DNA of 64,000 nucleotides from Chryseobacterium sp. JJR-5R (GTDB lineage Bacteria > Bacteroidota > Bacteroidia > Flavobacteriales > Weeksellaceae). The translations under genes were made by a program, and so were the position numbers. Shown here one piece after another: positions 32,747 to 42,243 of this stretch. Every line of letters begins with the position of its first letter. Within the stretch, counting starts at the first letter, position 1. Location: NCBI RefSeq assembly GCF_034047335.1, contig NZ_CP139138.1:1-64000 (forward strand). The letters are read 5' to 3'. Below the pieces are notes generated by a model that saw only the letters and a list, made by a program, of their open reading frames with translations, was not told the origin of the DNA and did not search any database.

Positions 32747-35700
32747 ATGACAAAGTATTCAAACGAAGACATTGAAAGAATCACCGGTGCGGTCTCCGTA
32801 CTGGATTATTTCCTGCACCTTGAAAACCAGGGGAAGGTAAAATATGACAGTAAAAAAGGCCATGATTATTTTTTCAGGAAAGAGAATGATAAGTTCTCCG
32901 TTACGCCTAATGGCTTTTATAGTTTTTACACCCGGGAAGGCGGAAAGATCCTTAAGGCGGTGATGACCTTGGAAAACAAGTCGTGGAAGGAAGCCCTGGA
33001 TTTTCTGGCAGATTTTTCCCATCATTATAAAATTGAATCTATTGCAGAAAGAAAAAAGGAATTTCAGAATACAGAAAGTATTTCCAGGTCTACGGTAAAA
33101 ATCCAGTATTCCGGAGTTCCGAATAACGAAAAGCTGCTGGCCTATTTCCAGGACAGGGGGATATCGAAAGAAATCCTTCAGGCTAATACAAAACAGATCC
33201 ATTACGAGAACAATCAAAAAAAGTATTTCGGGATCGGGATGGAAAATCTCTCCGGAGGTTTTGAGATCAGGAATCCGTTGGCTAAGATTAAGATCGGTAC
33301 GAATGACATTTCGGAAATAAAAGGAACCAGGAATGAGATGATCGTTTTTGAAGGCATGACCGATCTGTTCTCTTTCCTTGAGCTTCAGAAACTAAGCGGA
33401 AACTCAAACACCCGGACCCTTATATCCCTAAACTCCATTACCAATGTAGACCGGTTTATATCGCTCCATAAGGATTTTGACGGTAAACTGTTCCTGTGCC
33501 TGGATGGGGACAAGGGGGGAGATCTGGCTACCGGAAAGCTCCTTCAGGAATTTTCCGGTAAGAATGTAAAAGATGTCCGGCCTTTTTATTCCATTTCCGA
33601 GAATGGGAATAATGACTTAAATGATTATTTAAAAAATAAATTAGGCATTGCCATTACCATTGAGCAAAAAATCACTAATTTTAATGAACAAAATACAATT
33701 AACAATGGAAACGATACACCTGGATCCCAAAGAGTTCCCGATCCTGAGCAAACTAGAGGAAACGCACCTGAACATAACGCTGGACCATCTGACCGAGCAG
33801 GCCAACCCGGGCAAGAAGATCACCCAGGCCGACAAGAGCTGGTCAGCCCTGATGCTGGAAATGGACCTGGCCGCACAGAGCGGATCGATCCGGGAACCGG
33901 AGAACCAGGCGGAAGATCCTCAGACCGCTCACAACAGAATGATGCTGAAAAGAATGAGGGAGAACAATATCCCTTGGGCGGAGGAGTACTACTCATAAAT
34001 TCCACCAATATTCCTGAACTTGATGCCCTTATCTTACAATATAAGGAGCAGAAGATCAATAACGAACAAGTTGCGGAAATCGTTTCCGCAGCTTGTTTTG
34101 TTTCCCGGGACAACAAGGTCCTTATAAAAGAAAACCTTATCATTACTGAAGAACTGAAGGATATTATCAACCGGTTCAAAAGCGGTGGGGTTGCTAAAGA
34201 AGGCCGGGGGATTCTGGATGAGTACTATACTGATAGTAAAATCGTCGATTCTATCCGGAACCTGATCAAAGATGAATTCAAAGGAACCCAGGCTTTGCAG
34301 GTACTGGAGCCCAGTATTGGTACCGGGAACTTTATCCAGGCATTAAAAGAGCTCGATACTAAAACCTTTGTTACCGGCTTTGAAATCAATGAAACAACCG
34401 CTAAAATCGCGAAACTTTTCCATCCTGAAGCTGAGATCAACCTCCGGTCTTTTGAAACCGAGTTTATCGATGATAATGGCATAAAATCCAGTTCTGAAGA
34501 CTATGCCGGCCGGTATGACCTTGTTATCGGTAATCCGCCTTACGGGGAGCACAGGGGATTCTATAAGGGCCTGGGCGAGGAGCCCGGGATCTCCAAATAC
34601 GAGGACTACTTTGTTAAAAGGAGCCTGGACGTACTGAAAGAAGAAGGTATGCTGGCCATGGTCCTTCCGTCCGGATGGCTTAACCGACAGAAAAAGCTGG
34701 GCGGGGCGGAACTATCCAATGCCTTCAGGTTGCCGGTAGGGGCCTTTGCCGGAACACAGATCGGGACCGATATCATCATTCTTCGTAAAAACAGCCTGAA
34801 GCGGGAAGAAAATATTTCCGGTTACTTTGATCTTAATCCGGAGAAAGTACTCGGGGTAACCAAGGAAAGAAGCAACCGGTTCGGAAGAATGGAATCCTAT
34901 ATATCCGGAACGGTTGAAGATGCCTTATCAAAAATAGAGCAGATCCAGAACCGGAGCAGCGCAGAGCGGATCGGAGATTTGTTTGAAGATGTTTCCATCG
35001 AAGTTCCGGTATCAAAGGAAGTCAGCGATACTTTAAAAGAGCAGGTAATACCAGTATCAGTGCCAGAACCATCCGCTCCGGAAGCGGCCAGCGGTGAAAT
35101 GATCCATGAGACCCGGGAAATGGTGATCCAGGTAATAAAAGAACTAGGAGACGTGAAGTTTAAGTCCCCGGCCATCAAAGCGGAGATCAAAAAGTATCAG
35201 AAATATTCGGATGCCCTTAACGCTTATACACCGGCAGAACTCAAGGAGCTGTACGATAAAGCGGAAAAGCTTATTGAACGCACCAAGAATGATAAAACGG
35301 TAAGTGAATACGTTATCCAGGATAAACCGGACATTAAAAGCAAAATCCTGAAGTATCGGTTCCGCAAAGACGATGAAATCGTTCCAGCAGGGAAACAGAA
35401 CAGCTCAGATCTTTCCCCTGAAGAGTTAAGGGCATTCCAGGATACCCTGTATGACGGAACGCTCAATAACCGGGCGGAACATTCAAGGTTAGCCAATTTT
35501 ATCGATGGAAAATGGGTACATGATTTTTATTATTCGGAAGGAAATATCTACGAAAAATTAAAGCAGCTTGAAATCGACTTCAGCGACAAAGATTCCATTG
35601 ACGGAGGAGAAAACCAGTACAAAAAGCAGAAAGCCCTTCTGGAAAATGTTTTGCCTAAGCCAAAGACACTGGAAGAGATCATCATTAATCCGAACCATGA

Positions 35701-38404
35701 GTTTGTCCATAAGTTTAACCTGGGTACGGTCGTAAAACAGAGGTATAGTCCTGAAAAAAGATTATATTTAGACGTAACGCTGCCTTATAACCTGGCTGAT
35801 AAGTTTAAGGATTTTATTCATAATTTGCCTTCCAATACTTTCGGGGGATCGTCCTATTGGGAAGTATCCCAGTATGTCGATAATGAGTCCGTGACCGGCA
35901 GCGATAAGGAACGTAATGCCCTGGTCCGGGAAAGAAGAAAGGAGGTCGGCAATGAACTCTTCAGAAGATTTATCCGGGAAGAGCTGGAAGAAGATATCAA
36001 AGAACGATTTGTAAAGGAATTCAACAGGGGCTATAATAATGTTCATGTTCCGGACTACTCTAAGTTCCCTTTGTTTTCCAATATTTACAAGAACTTTAAA
36101 GGAAAAGAATTGGTATTGTCGACAGTGCAGAAAGCGGGTATCGGAAGACTTACCACGAAAGGGGTAGGCCTATTGGCCCATGAAGTGGGATTCGGAAAAA
36201 CGCTGTCCGGGATCCTTTCGATGCATGAAGCCATGGAACGGGGCAATGCCCAAAGGCCGCTTATTACCGTTCCCAATGACAGTATTTTGAAACAGTGGGT
36301 ACAGACTATTTTTGAGACCATTCCGGATGCCAAGGTAAATGTCCTGGGTAATCTCGGTAAGGATTATGACCTTTCCAAATTCGACAATAAAGACGGGGAA
36401 ATTACGATCATTACGTATGAGGGATTCAACAATATTGGCTTTTCCGCTGAAGTTACCCAGGAGCTGGCATCGAAATTCAATTATATCAGCGCAAGCGAGC
36501 TTAAGAGTTTAACGAACTCGGAAAGGGATACCCAGATCGAGCTGCAGAAAGATAAAGAAACCGAAGGGAAGATGAAGCGTGGAAAAGTATATGATTGGGA
36601 AGATTTCGGCTTTGACCACCTTACCTTTGACGAAGTCCATAACGCCAATCATATCGTCGGAAAGGTAAAGATCGAGGATAGAGGGTTTGCATCGGACTTC
36701 AGGAACCAGAACCAGCAGACCAGTAAGATTGGGATCAATACCTGGATGGCAGCGCAGTATATTCAGCAAAAGCAGGACGGAAGGAATATTTCTCTGCTTT
36801 CTGCAACTCCGTTTACCAATAAGCCCCTGGAATATTATTCGATTCTTTCCCTGATCGCCAATAAAAGGCTGGAGGAATCCGGGTATTTTAATGTGAACAC
36901 GTTCTTTGATACGTTCATGGAAGCGGATAACGATATGGAGATCGATGCCAAGGGGGATGTCAAGTTTAAAACCAACGTAAGGCGTTTTAAAAACAACACC
37001 TTATTCCAGAAGCTCTTATCAGAGTTCATCGATATAAAAGGGGAGGAGGATAACCCGGAGCTGATCCGGCCCAATAAGATCAATAAAGAATATAAGATCG
37101 AACAGAATTATCTTACCCGTGAGCAGTACGATTGTCTTAATGACAGCTTTTCAGAAACTGAAAAGGGAGCGATTCTTACCCATATCCTCAATGCCCGGCT
37201 TATCGCTATTTCTCCTTATCTGTCACCATATTATGAAGATGAACCACCCACAGTTAAAGAATTTATAGAGAACTCGACTAAACTCTTTAACACCATGAAT
37301 CTGATTCGTCAGAACAAAAAGGATCTGCCGGGAGCAGGCCAGATCATCTACTCTGAGCTGGCAGTATCTGAGTTCCCGAAACTGAAAGAGTACCTTGTCC
37401 GGGAAGTAGGATATAAAGCCGAGGAGATCGGGATTATTTCCGGTGCCACCACAAAGAAGCAGCGTTTAGCAATCCAGGACGATTTCAATTCCGGAAAGAT
37501 TAAGATCGTGATTGGGAGCGAGGCCATTCAGGAGGGAATGAACCTCCAGGAGAAAACAAGTGATGTTTATATCCTCTCTTTACCTTATAATTTCACTTCG
37601 CTCAGGCAGGTGGAAGGTCGTGCCTGGAGACAGGGAAATGAGAATGAGAATGTGAGGATCAATTTTATGCTCACCAATGACAGTATCGATGTTTTCATGC
37701 TTCAGAAGTTGCAGGCCAAACAGGCCCGGTATGCCGAGGCCATGAAGAAAGGGGTTGATGTATTGGATATCTCCGATATCGATACCCAGGAACTGAAAAC
37801 AGCCATTATCACCGATCCTTATACCAGGGCCAATATTGAGATCGAAGTTCTGAAGAAAAAAATTGAAAGTGATATCAACCGGCTTACTTCGGATAAAGCC
37901 TTTGTCTTAAGGAAATTTGAGAGTGTTAATGAGCTCCGAAGTAGTGTGGCTTTTGCGGAAGATATGTATAGAAAAGTAACAGTATGGGCAGAAGAAAATG
38001 GAAAAGACAGTCATAAGTGGAAAGCTAAACTTCCGGACTATCAAAATGCCATTGATTTGGCAAAAGAAAAACTGGAAGAAGCTTCTGCAGTAATTGCCTC
38101 TAAAGGGATAAATATTGCAGAAATAGAACAGAAGACCAAACTGACCGATGATAAGGTATTGGAACTGGAACAGAAGCTTGAGAACCTTCCGGATCTTATG
38201 GCCGAGCTTATAGGAGTGTATAAGCTTGAAAAGGAAGAACGGCTTAAACATTATGCTAATGTAGATCATGTATCGGAACGAAGCCAGGAGAATAAAGAAC
38301 TGTTTAAACTAGGTCAACAGGATAATAATCAACATAAGGCAGTAGATGCAGAGATTCAATCAGTGAGCGATGGATATAAGAATTATTCCGGTTACAAGAG
38401 ATAA
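32747..38404 (+). CDS. Giant Toprim primase-like / N6-adenine methylase / SNF2-type helicase fusion
   Basis: 1885 residues. Order: primase-type N-terminus (residues ~5-90, VTPNGFYSFYTREGGKILKA); Toprim domain with E202 in FEGMTD and DGDKGGD; low-complexity Pro/Gly/Gln linker (~316-412); Rossmann methylase with VIGNPPYG (NPPY 596-599); long middle; superfamily 2 helicase with GFGKT (1148-1152), DEVH (1295-1298), SATPF and the C-terminal EGRAWRQGNENE. C-terminal coiled coils. It is a member of the very large anti-restriction/DNA-processing proteins of Bacteroidota conjugative elements and would act on incoming or leading-strand DNA. The linker is overlapped by another credible frame (33705-33998). 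Confidence 0.88.
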   Translation: MTKYSNEDIERITGAVSVLDYFLHLENQGKVKYDSKKGHDYFFRKENDKFSVTPNGFYSFYTREGGKILKAVMTLENKSWKEALDFLADFSHHYKIESIAERKKEFQNTESISRSTVKIQYSGVPNNEKLLAYFQDRGISKEILQANTKQIHYENNQKKYFGIGMENLSGGFEIRNPLAKIKIGTNDISEIKGTRNEMIVFEGMTDLFSFLELQKLSGNSNTRTLISLNSITNVDRFISLHKDFDGKLFLCLDGDKGGDLATGKLLQEFSGKNVKDVRPFYSISENGNNDLNDYLKNKLGIAITIEQKITNFNEQNTINNGNDTPGSQRVPDPEQTRGNAPEHNAGPSDRAGQPGQEDHPGRQELVSPDAGNGPGRTERIDPGTGEPGGRSSDRSQQNDAEKNEGEQYPLGGGVLLINSTNIPELDALILQYKEQKINNEQVAEIVSAACFVSRDNKVLIKENLIITEELKDIINRFKSGGVAKEGRGILDEYYTDSKIVDSIRNLIKDEFKGTQALQVLEPSIGTGNFIQALKELDTKTFVTGFEINETTAKIAKLFHPEAEINLRSFETEFIDDNGIKSSSEDYAGRYDLVIGNPPYGEHRGFYKGLGEEPGISKYEDYFVKRSLDVLKEEGMLAMVLPSGWLNRQKKLGGAELSNAFRLPVGAFAGTQIGTDIIILRKNSLKREENISGYFDLNPEKVLGVTKERSNRFGRMESYISGTVEDALSKIEQIQNRSSAERIGDLFEDVSIEVPVSKEVSDTLKEQVIPVSVPEPSAPEAASGEMIHETREMVIQVIKELGDVKFKSPAIKAEIKKYQKYSDALNAYTPAELKELYDKAEKLIERTKNDKTVSEYVIQDKPDIKSKILKYRFRKDDEIVPAGKQNSSDLSPEELRAFQDTLYDGTLNNRAEHSRLANFIDGKWVHDFYYSEGNIYEKLKQLEIDFSDKDSIDGGENQYKKQKALLENVLPKPKTLEEIIINPNHEFVHKFNLGTVVKQRYSPEKRLYLDVTLPYNLADKFKDFIHNLPSNTFGGSSYWEVSQYVDNESVTGSDKERNALVRERRKEVGNELFRRFIREELEEDIKERFVKEFNRGYNNVHVPDYSKFPLFSNIYKNFKGKELVLSTVQKAGIGRLTTKGVGLLAHEVGFGKTLSGILSMHEAMERGNAQRPLITVPNDSILKQWVQTIFETIPDAKVNVLGNLGKDYDLSKFDNKDGEITIITYEGFNNIGFSAEVTQELASKFNYISASELKSLTNSERDTQIELQKDKETEGKMKRGKVYDWEDFGFDHLTFDEVHNANHIVGKVKIEDRGFASDFRNQNQQTSKIGINTWMAAQYIQQKQDGRNISLLSATPFTNKPLEYYSILSLIANKRLEESGYFNVNTFFDTFMEADNDMEIDAKGDVKFKTNVRRFKNNTLFQKLLSEFIDIKGEEDNPELIRPNKINKEYKIEQNYLTREQYDCLNDSFSETEKGAILTHILNARLIAISPYLSPYYEDEPPTVKEFIENSTKLFNTMNLIRQNKKDLPGAGQIIYSELAVSEFPKLKEYLVREVGYKAEEIGIISGATTKKQRLAIQDDFNSGKIKIVIGSEAIQEGMNLQEKTSDVYILSLPYNFTSLRQVEGRAWRQGNENENVRINFMLTNDSIDVFMLQKLQAKQARYAEAMKKGVDVLDISDIDTQELKTAIITDPYTRANIEIEVLKKKIESDINRLTSDKAFVLRKFESVNELRSSVAFAEDMYRKVTVWAEENGKDSHKWKAKLPDYQNAIDLAKEKLEEASAVIASKGINIAEIEQKTKLTDDKVLELEQKLENLPDLMAELIGVYKLEKEERLKHYANVDHVSERSQENKELFKLGQQDNNQHKAVDAEIQSVSDGYKNYSGYKR
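33705..33998 (+). CDS. Overprinted 97-residue gene inside the giant protein's linker
   Basis: In the +1 frame relative to the large gene, ATG 33705 opens a 97-codon frame closing with TAA at 33998. The start context (AATTAACAATGG) is the one used by authentic genes here, e.g. TTATTAACAATGG at 22687. The product has a normal globular composition (KEFPILSKLEETHLNITLDH; TQADKSWSALMLEMDLAAQS; NNIPWAEEYYS), while the main frame over the same bases reads as a disordered Pro/Gly/Gln/Asp string. Both frames are open for the whole stretch. It may instead be a former separate gene absorbed by fusion of its neighbours. An earlier ATG at 33684 is possible. Confidence 0.65.
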   Translation: METIHLDPKEFPILSKLEETHLNITLDHLTEQANPGKKITQADKSWSALMLEMDLAAQSGSIREPENQAEDPQTAHNRMMLKRMRENNIPWAEEYYS

Positions 38405-38643
38405 ATTGAGAAGTGCATTATAATATATTTTGTTATTTTTGAATTCGTTTATTAATAGGCATTTCTATAACCGGTATTTTAAAATTCGCTTAACAAAGGT
38501 CCCCTCTATTAGGGGGGTATGATTTCATATATTATATTTTATAATTCATTAACTATTTCCGAGTTGAATTGTTTTGTAAATTTGGACTGTTAGTTGTTTT
38601 AATCTCTAAGTGCATCTTAAGATTATTATACATCCTTTAATTT

Positions 38644-38677
38644 GATTAGATTTCTTTTTAGGAATCTAATCTTTTTT
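38644..38677 (+). terminator. Rho-independent terminator
   Basis: GATTAGATTTC pairs with GGAATCTAATC (10 of 11 positions) around TTTTTA, then six T. It lies 240 bp beyond the helicase gene and likely ends that operon. Confidence 0.85.
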
Positions 38678-38774
38678 GTAGGTTATCTCTCAACAGTTTT
38701 TATTCAGAATAAATCTGATTCCTCAGAATTGATTTTAAAATTTCTTGTCTATTATAATTATTCTAGCCTCCCGA

Positions 38775-38820
38775 ATCAAAACATATAAATAGAATATTTA
38801 TTCTATTTATATGTTTTGAT
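38775..38820. repeat. Perfect 21-bp inverted repeat with 4-nt loop
   Basis: Arms 38775-38795 and 38800-38820 are perfectly complementary (start ATCAAAACATATAAATAG) around ATTT. No T run follows, so it is not a standard terminator. It lies near the visible switch from GC-richer transfer genes to AT-rich accessory DNA. Confidence 0.8.
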
Positions 38821-39034
38821 ATTATTTATGGAATTATCCTAAACACTAACACTGGGACTCTTTTTCCTAATTAAATTTTTCTTTAGCTGGAAATGGTTAT
38901 CAGCTCTATATCCCAAATATCTTTCGGACAAATTCATGAAAGGTTTTTGCTCAAAGTGCCACCAGTTCCCTGCCTAAAAGCATATGATATCATTCCAAAT
39001 CACAAAAAAATAAATTTGGTATTTTATAATTCGT

Positions 39035-39042
39035 TAATTTTG
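39035..39042 (+). promoter_or_regulatory. Candidate promoter for the structured RNA
   Basis: TAATTTTG matches the Bacteroidota -7 consensus TAnnTTTG; TTTG at 39015-39018 is a slightly close -33 element. It points rightward into the structured RNA, with a start expected near 39050. Confidence 0.5.
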
Positions 39043-39085
39043 TAATTCATAACATTTACGGAAAAATTAAAGCATTAGCTATTTC

Positions 39086-39219
39086 TTGTTAAGGAAAAGT
39101 GGAATTTTCAAGACAAACGAGAATAGACAGTGCTCATGCTACGGCGTGGGCTATTTGTTTATTTGTTTGTCAGGCCTCCACTGCCTCCTTAACAGTAAAC
39201 ATAGTTCCACGCTTTTTTT
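39086..39219 (+). ncRNA. Candidate structured RNA with nested stems and competing terminator
   Basis: Five collinear nested stems: 39086-39095 with 39186-39195 (10 bp, one G-U); 39098-39103 with 39177-39182 (AGTGGA/TCCACT); 39112-39118 with 39165-39171 (GACAAAC/GTTTGTC); 39122-39125 with 39152-39155; 39132-39138 with 39145-39151 (with G-U pairs). This rod with internal loops is reminiscent of 6S RNA, including the flavobacterial class, but I cannot confirm that. An exclusive alternative stem, 39144-39154 with 39201-39212 (11 bp, one bulge), runs directly into seven T, like a terminator. Either a stand-alone small RNA or a leader attenuator for 39264. Confidence 0.6.
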
Positions 39220-39263
39220 ATGTCCAGTTAATAATGTAAATAAACTTTTACCATAAAAATAGC

Positions 39264-39629
39264 ATGAGAAAAAAAGTGACTAAAATTAGAAGTAGTGCCA
39301 ATGAATTGTATGATTTTTATAAATATCCTCAAAAGCTTATTAAATATAAATATGGGTTCGAAATAACGGTAGGTATCAATGAAATAGGGACTGATGAAAA
39401 TATATTTTCCATTTTAGATATTATCTGTCGTCATAAAAAAAATTTTGAAGTTGAGATCTGGAAATTTACAAGAGACAGAGGTAATTTATTCACATTAGCA
39501 GGTAAAGATAAATTTGGGACTGAGTTCATAGATATGCCAGATTTAGAATTTGATTTTTACTTTGATGATTTAATAGTTTTAAAGAAGGGAAAATTAGTTT
39601 GCTTACCTATTGAAGAAAATCTCTATTAA
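39264..39629 (+). CDS. Small protein of unknown function
   Basis: 121 residues, basic N-terminus (MRKKVTKIRSSANELYDFYK) and an acidic, aromatic C-terminal half (DMPDLEFDFYFDDLIVLKKG). No signal peptide or membrane span. It follows the structured RNA by 45 bp and could be controlled by it. Size and composition would fit an orphan immunity protein; no family recognised. Confidence 0.5.
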   Translation: MRKKVTKIRSSANELYDFYKYPQKLIKYKYGFEITVGINEIGTDENIFSILDIICRHKKNFEVEIWKFTRDRGNLFTLAGKDKFGTEFIDMPDLEFDFYFDDLIVLKKGKLVCLPIEENLY

Positions 39630-39963
39630 TGTATTGTATTTACGATACTGTTCTTTCAAACATGATTATCCTATGAAAAAGCTAAACCATAACTTTTAAT
39701 AAAAGTTGGAAATTAACCGGATAAAAGGAATAAATATTCTGTTTATTCTATTTGACCTGGGACGCATTTATCTATATTAAAGTTGATAAATATAATAATA
39801 TCAATGATTTATGAATTAAATCTGCCTCTAAGATAAACTTTTAAGAAAGTATCATGAAATTTTTATTTTTTTGCCAATAATATTCTTTTTCACTTTTTCC
39901 TGGAAAAATGATTACGGTAAACCGTAATACATTGAGTTATAGAATGAATATTTTTGCAGAGCT
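39630..39963. other. AT-rich intergenic region with palindrome and promoter
   Basis: No gene seen. It holds a perfect palindrome ATTACGGT-AA-ACCGTAAT at 39911-39928 and a -7 box TATTTTTG at 39949-39956, five bases or so before the likely start of a nearly leaderless transcript for 39964. Confidence 0.5.
39911..39928. promoter_or_regulatory. 18-bp palindromic operator candidate
   Basis: ATTACGGT and ACCGTAAT form perfect arms around AA, about 20 bp upstream of the TATTTTTG -7 element (39949-39956). The position over the -33 region suggests a repressor or activator site for the gene at 39964. Confidence 0.5.
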
Positions 39964-40197
39964 ATGAGAGAATTACACCTGATAATCCAGGCACTTGATC
40001 TGCTGCCAAATGATCAATCAAGAAAACAATATCTGGAATCTATTCAAAATAATCCATCTATTGATAAAAATGATCTAAGAAAGCTTGCATGTCATGTGCT
40101 GCTGGAAAATAATTTTATCAAATCGTACTATAAGCATGGTTTGATTGCATCAATAAAAACCAAACTCAAGAAGGTTTTAATTTTTTTTAAATATTAA
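39964..40197 (+). CDS. Small helical protein, unknown
   Basis: 77 residues, helical and basic at the C-terminus (SIKTKLKKVLIFFKY). The start codon lies only about 8 bp after a strong -7 promoter box, so the mRNA should be nearly leaderless. The palindrome at 39911-39928 may control it. No family recognised. Confidence 0.5.
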   Translation: MRELHLIIQALDLLPNDQSRKQYLESIQNNPSIDKNDLRKLACHVLLENNFIKSYYKHGLIASIKTKLKKVLIFFKY

Positions 40198-40262
40198 AAA
40201 AAGTGTGTATTATTAGGAACTGATTACTGTTTAAATTTAATTAGACAAAAAAGTATATAAAT

Positions 40263-40628
40263 ATGATAAAAGTTAAGCATCCGATCGAGAGAATTAATTT
40301 ACAACAGGAGGATTTCCTCAAAAGCATGGCTGAAAAAGACAGAGACTATCATTCTCTGCTCTTTTCGTTCGGTAATGCAGCTTATCTATATTATGCTTTA
40401 CCCATAGAGCCAACCCTTGAGGATTATGACGAATGGCTGGAAGGTTTGCCGGAAGATAGTTTCAAACGCGATATGAAGGCAGACGGTTTTGAATTCTGTA
40501 AAAATATTCTACCTTTTACCCGATACGTAAGGGAAAAGAATGATATTGGAATGGACCGATTCATTAGGGATAAAATGGGGGAAGAATCATATAGCAAGTA
40601 CAAATCAATTTTTGATCGTGAAAATTAA
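40263..40628 (+). CDS. Conserved-looking small protein, unknown
   Basis: 121 residues, soluble, acidic, with many aromatic residues (AYLYYALPIEPTLEDYDEWL). No signal peptide. The G+C content is closer to the tra genes than to its neighbours, suggesting it belongs with the conjugative backbone. No family recognised. Confidence 0.5.
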   Translation: MIKVKHPIERINLQQEDFLKSMAEKDRDYHSLLFSFGNAAYLYYALPIEPTLEDYDEWLEGLPEDSFKRDMKADGFEFCKNILPFTRYVREKNDIGMDRFIRDKMGEESYSKYKSIFDREN

Positions 40629-40678
40629 TTTTCGCACTTACCAATCTAAATATTTTATAGAACAAAAAATATTTTATT

Positions 40679-41206
40679 ATGTATGACTATAAAGCTTTAC
40701 TTATTACGATAGCCGACTGTGAACATGAAAAAATTTGTTCAACGCCTGAAGAGGCCCAGGTCTTTTTGGAGCATTGCAATATCATGGTAACTGAAAGCTC
40801 CATTAAGCATCTGAAGAGAATTTTTAGTATTATTAATTATAATCATATCAATCAGGATGGTGAACCCAACCACATCTTCTCTGATAATGGAGACCCTAAG
40901 AATCCCGAAATATTGATCTATAATTATACCGGGAATTATTCAAGATTAGATTTTTCCCCGGCGAAAATTCAGAATGTCTGTGATAAGATAGAAGCGAAAT
41001 ACAGGGCAATTGAAAAGGATTTCAAAATTGACATGCAACTAAAATTAATCGAGGGTGGGTTCCAGTGGCAATGGTCTGACCAACAGGAAAAATATTTTGC
41101 AGTTCATAACTTTGCTATCCGTCCATGTTATTATGGTAATTTAGATCAACTGGAAGCCGCTGTAGATCATGCTGCGGATCGACTGATCAATAGACGTTCA
41201 AGATAA
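40679..41206 (+). CDS. Small protein of unknown function
   Basis: 175 residues, soluble, with Cys/His/Trp scattered (CEHEKICSTPEEAQVFLEHC; EGGFQWQWSDQQEKYF). No metal-binding pattern is convincing. It follows 40263-40628 by 50 bp and may share its promoter. No family recognised. Confidence 0.5.
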   Translation: MYDYKALLITIADCEHEKICSTPEEAQVFLEHCNIMVTESSIKHLKRIFSIINYNHINQDGEPNHIFSDNGDPKNPEILIYNYTGNYSRLDFSPAKIQNVCDKIEAKYRAIEKDFKIDMQLKLIEGGFQWQWSDQQEKYFAVHNFAIRPCYYGNLDQLEAAVDHAADRLINRRSR

Positions 41207-41904
41207 TTTGATAGGCCTGGCTGCCGTTTTTAGCCCTGCATTGATCAAGCTGTATATTCCGAAATAAACCATTCTCAGACATAACGAATCTCTTATTTTC
41301 AAAAATTGATTTCATATGCAGCCAGATTCTATCCGTAATCCAGAATAGCAACTCTACTATTTTTTCAAATTTTTCATAGATATATTTTGTGATTCAATTA
41401 AATGCTTTCCAGCGCTTACGTGGGTATAGTTACTGTTCTATGTACATCAATAAAATTCAACAGGATTTAAATGTATATAAATACAGAATTTAGAATTAAT
41501 TTTCTATTTTGACCTTGTGGCAGTTATAAAAAGAGTGTTTCTATGTGTGGTAATCAAGGAAAAATTAGACAAAAGTCAGTTTTTTTTGATAAAAACTAAT
41601 CTGTTCCCGATATAGTGATATAAAATAAACCCTTTTGTACAGGATGATAGATTGTTACAAGCTATAAAAAATCATAAGAAAATAAAAAATGGAGTAAAAT
41701 TATTAGTCTTTTTATAAAATTAGGGCTAATTTTCAATCGCGGTTTTAATGTATATATCATTAAAAAAACTAGTAAAGTATTAAAATTACAAATCCTTGTG
41801 TAGATGAAGTTTTTGTAGAATAAATTGAAAAAAAATTAGATTATATAATTAGGTAGGGATGAGAAAATAAGATTATTTTAGGTAATCTTGGTTATTAGTT
41901 TTTT

Positions 41905-41928
41905 ATCCCGGGGTAACCCGGGATTTTT
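41905..41928 (+). terminator. Terminator hairpin
   Basis: ATCCCGGG pairs with CCCGGGAT around GTAA, followed by a short T run. No annotated gene ends just before it. Confidence 0.7.
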
Positions 41929-42031
41929 GACTGCCATTTTAGATTCGCCTCAATAACCAGTCTGATTTAACCCATAAAATAAATTGATGTAAATAAATTT
42001 TTATACGACGGGATTTGTCGCATTACAATAA

Positions 42032-42039
42032 TACATTTG
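42032..42039 (+). promoter_or_regulatory. -7 promoter element for the RHS operon
   Basis: TACATTTG matches TAnnTTTG and is followed by C as often seen in Bacteroidota promoters. It lies about 205 bp upstream of the first gene, implying a long leader. Confidence 0.5.
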
Positions 42040-42243
42040 CTTCAACGATAAAAGTAAGCATTCAGTCAGTCAATGAGTATATCCTTATATCAGACTTTGA
42101 ATATGTTTATTTTTATCGGAATTTAAATGAATAGCTAACAATATTCATTAAATAATTATTCTTCCTTAATACTATACCGTTGGGTATTTAAACCGGAGGA
42201 AATTTTAAAAACTAATATCAATTTAAACTTAAAAATATTATTC

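Larger units (their letters stand above)
41207..42243. other. Long AT-rich intergenic region before the RHS operon
   Basis: No gene found on either strand. Contains a GC-rich hairpin with T run at 41905-41928 (ATCCCGGG/CCCGGGAT, loop GTAA) and a -7 element TACATTTG at 42032-42039 that would give a leader of about 200 nt for the operon at 42244. The hairpin could end an undetected small RNA. Confidence 0.5.

Noticed and set aside
39086..39219. Retron msr-msd RNA
   Set aside because: No reverse transcriptase gene is nearby; the fold is a single rod rather than the msr-msd layout.
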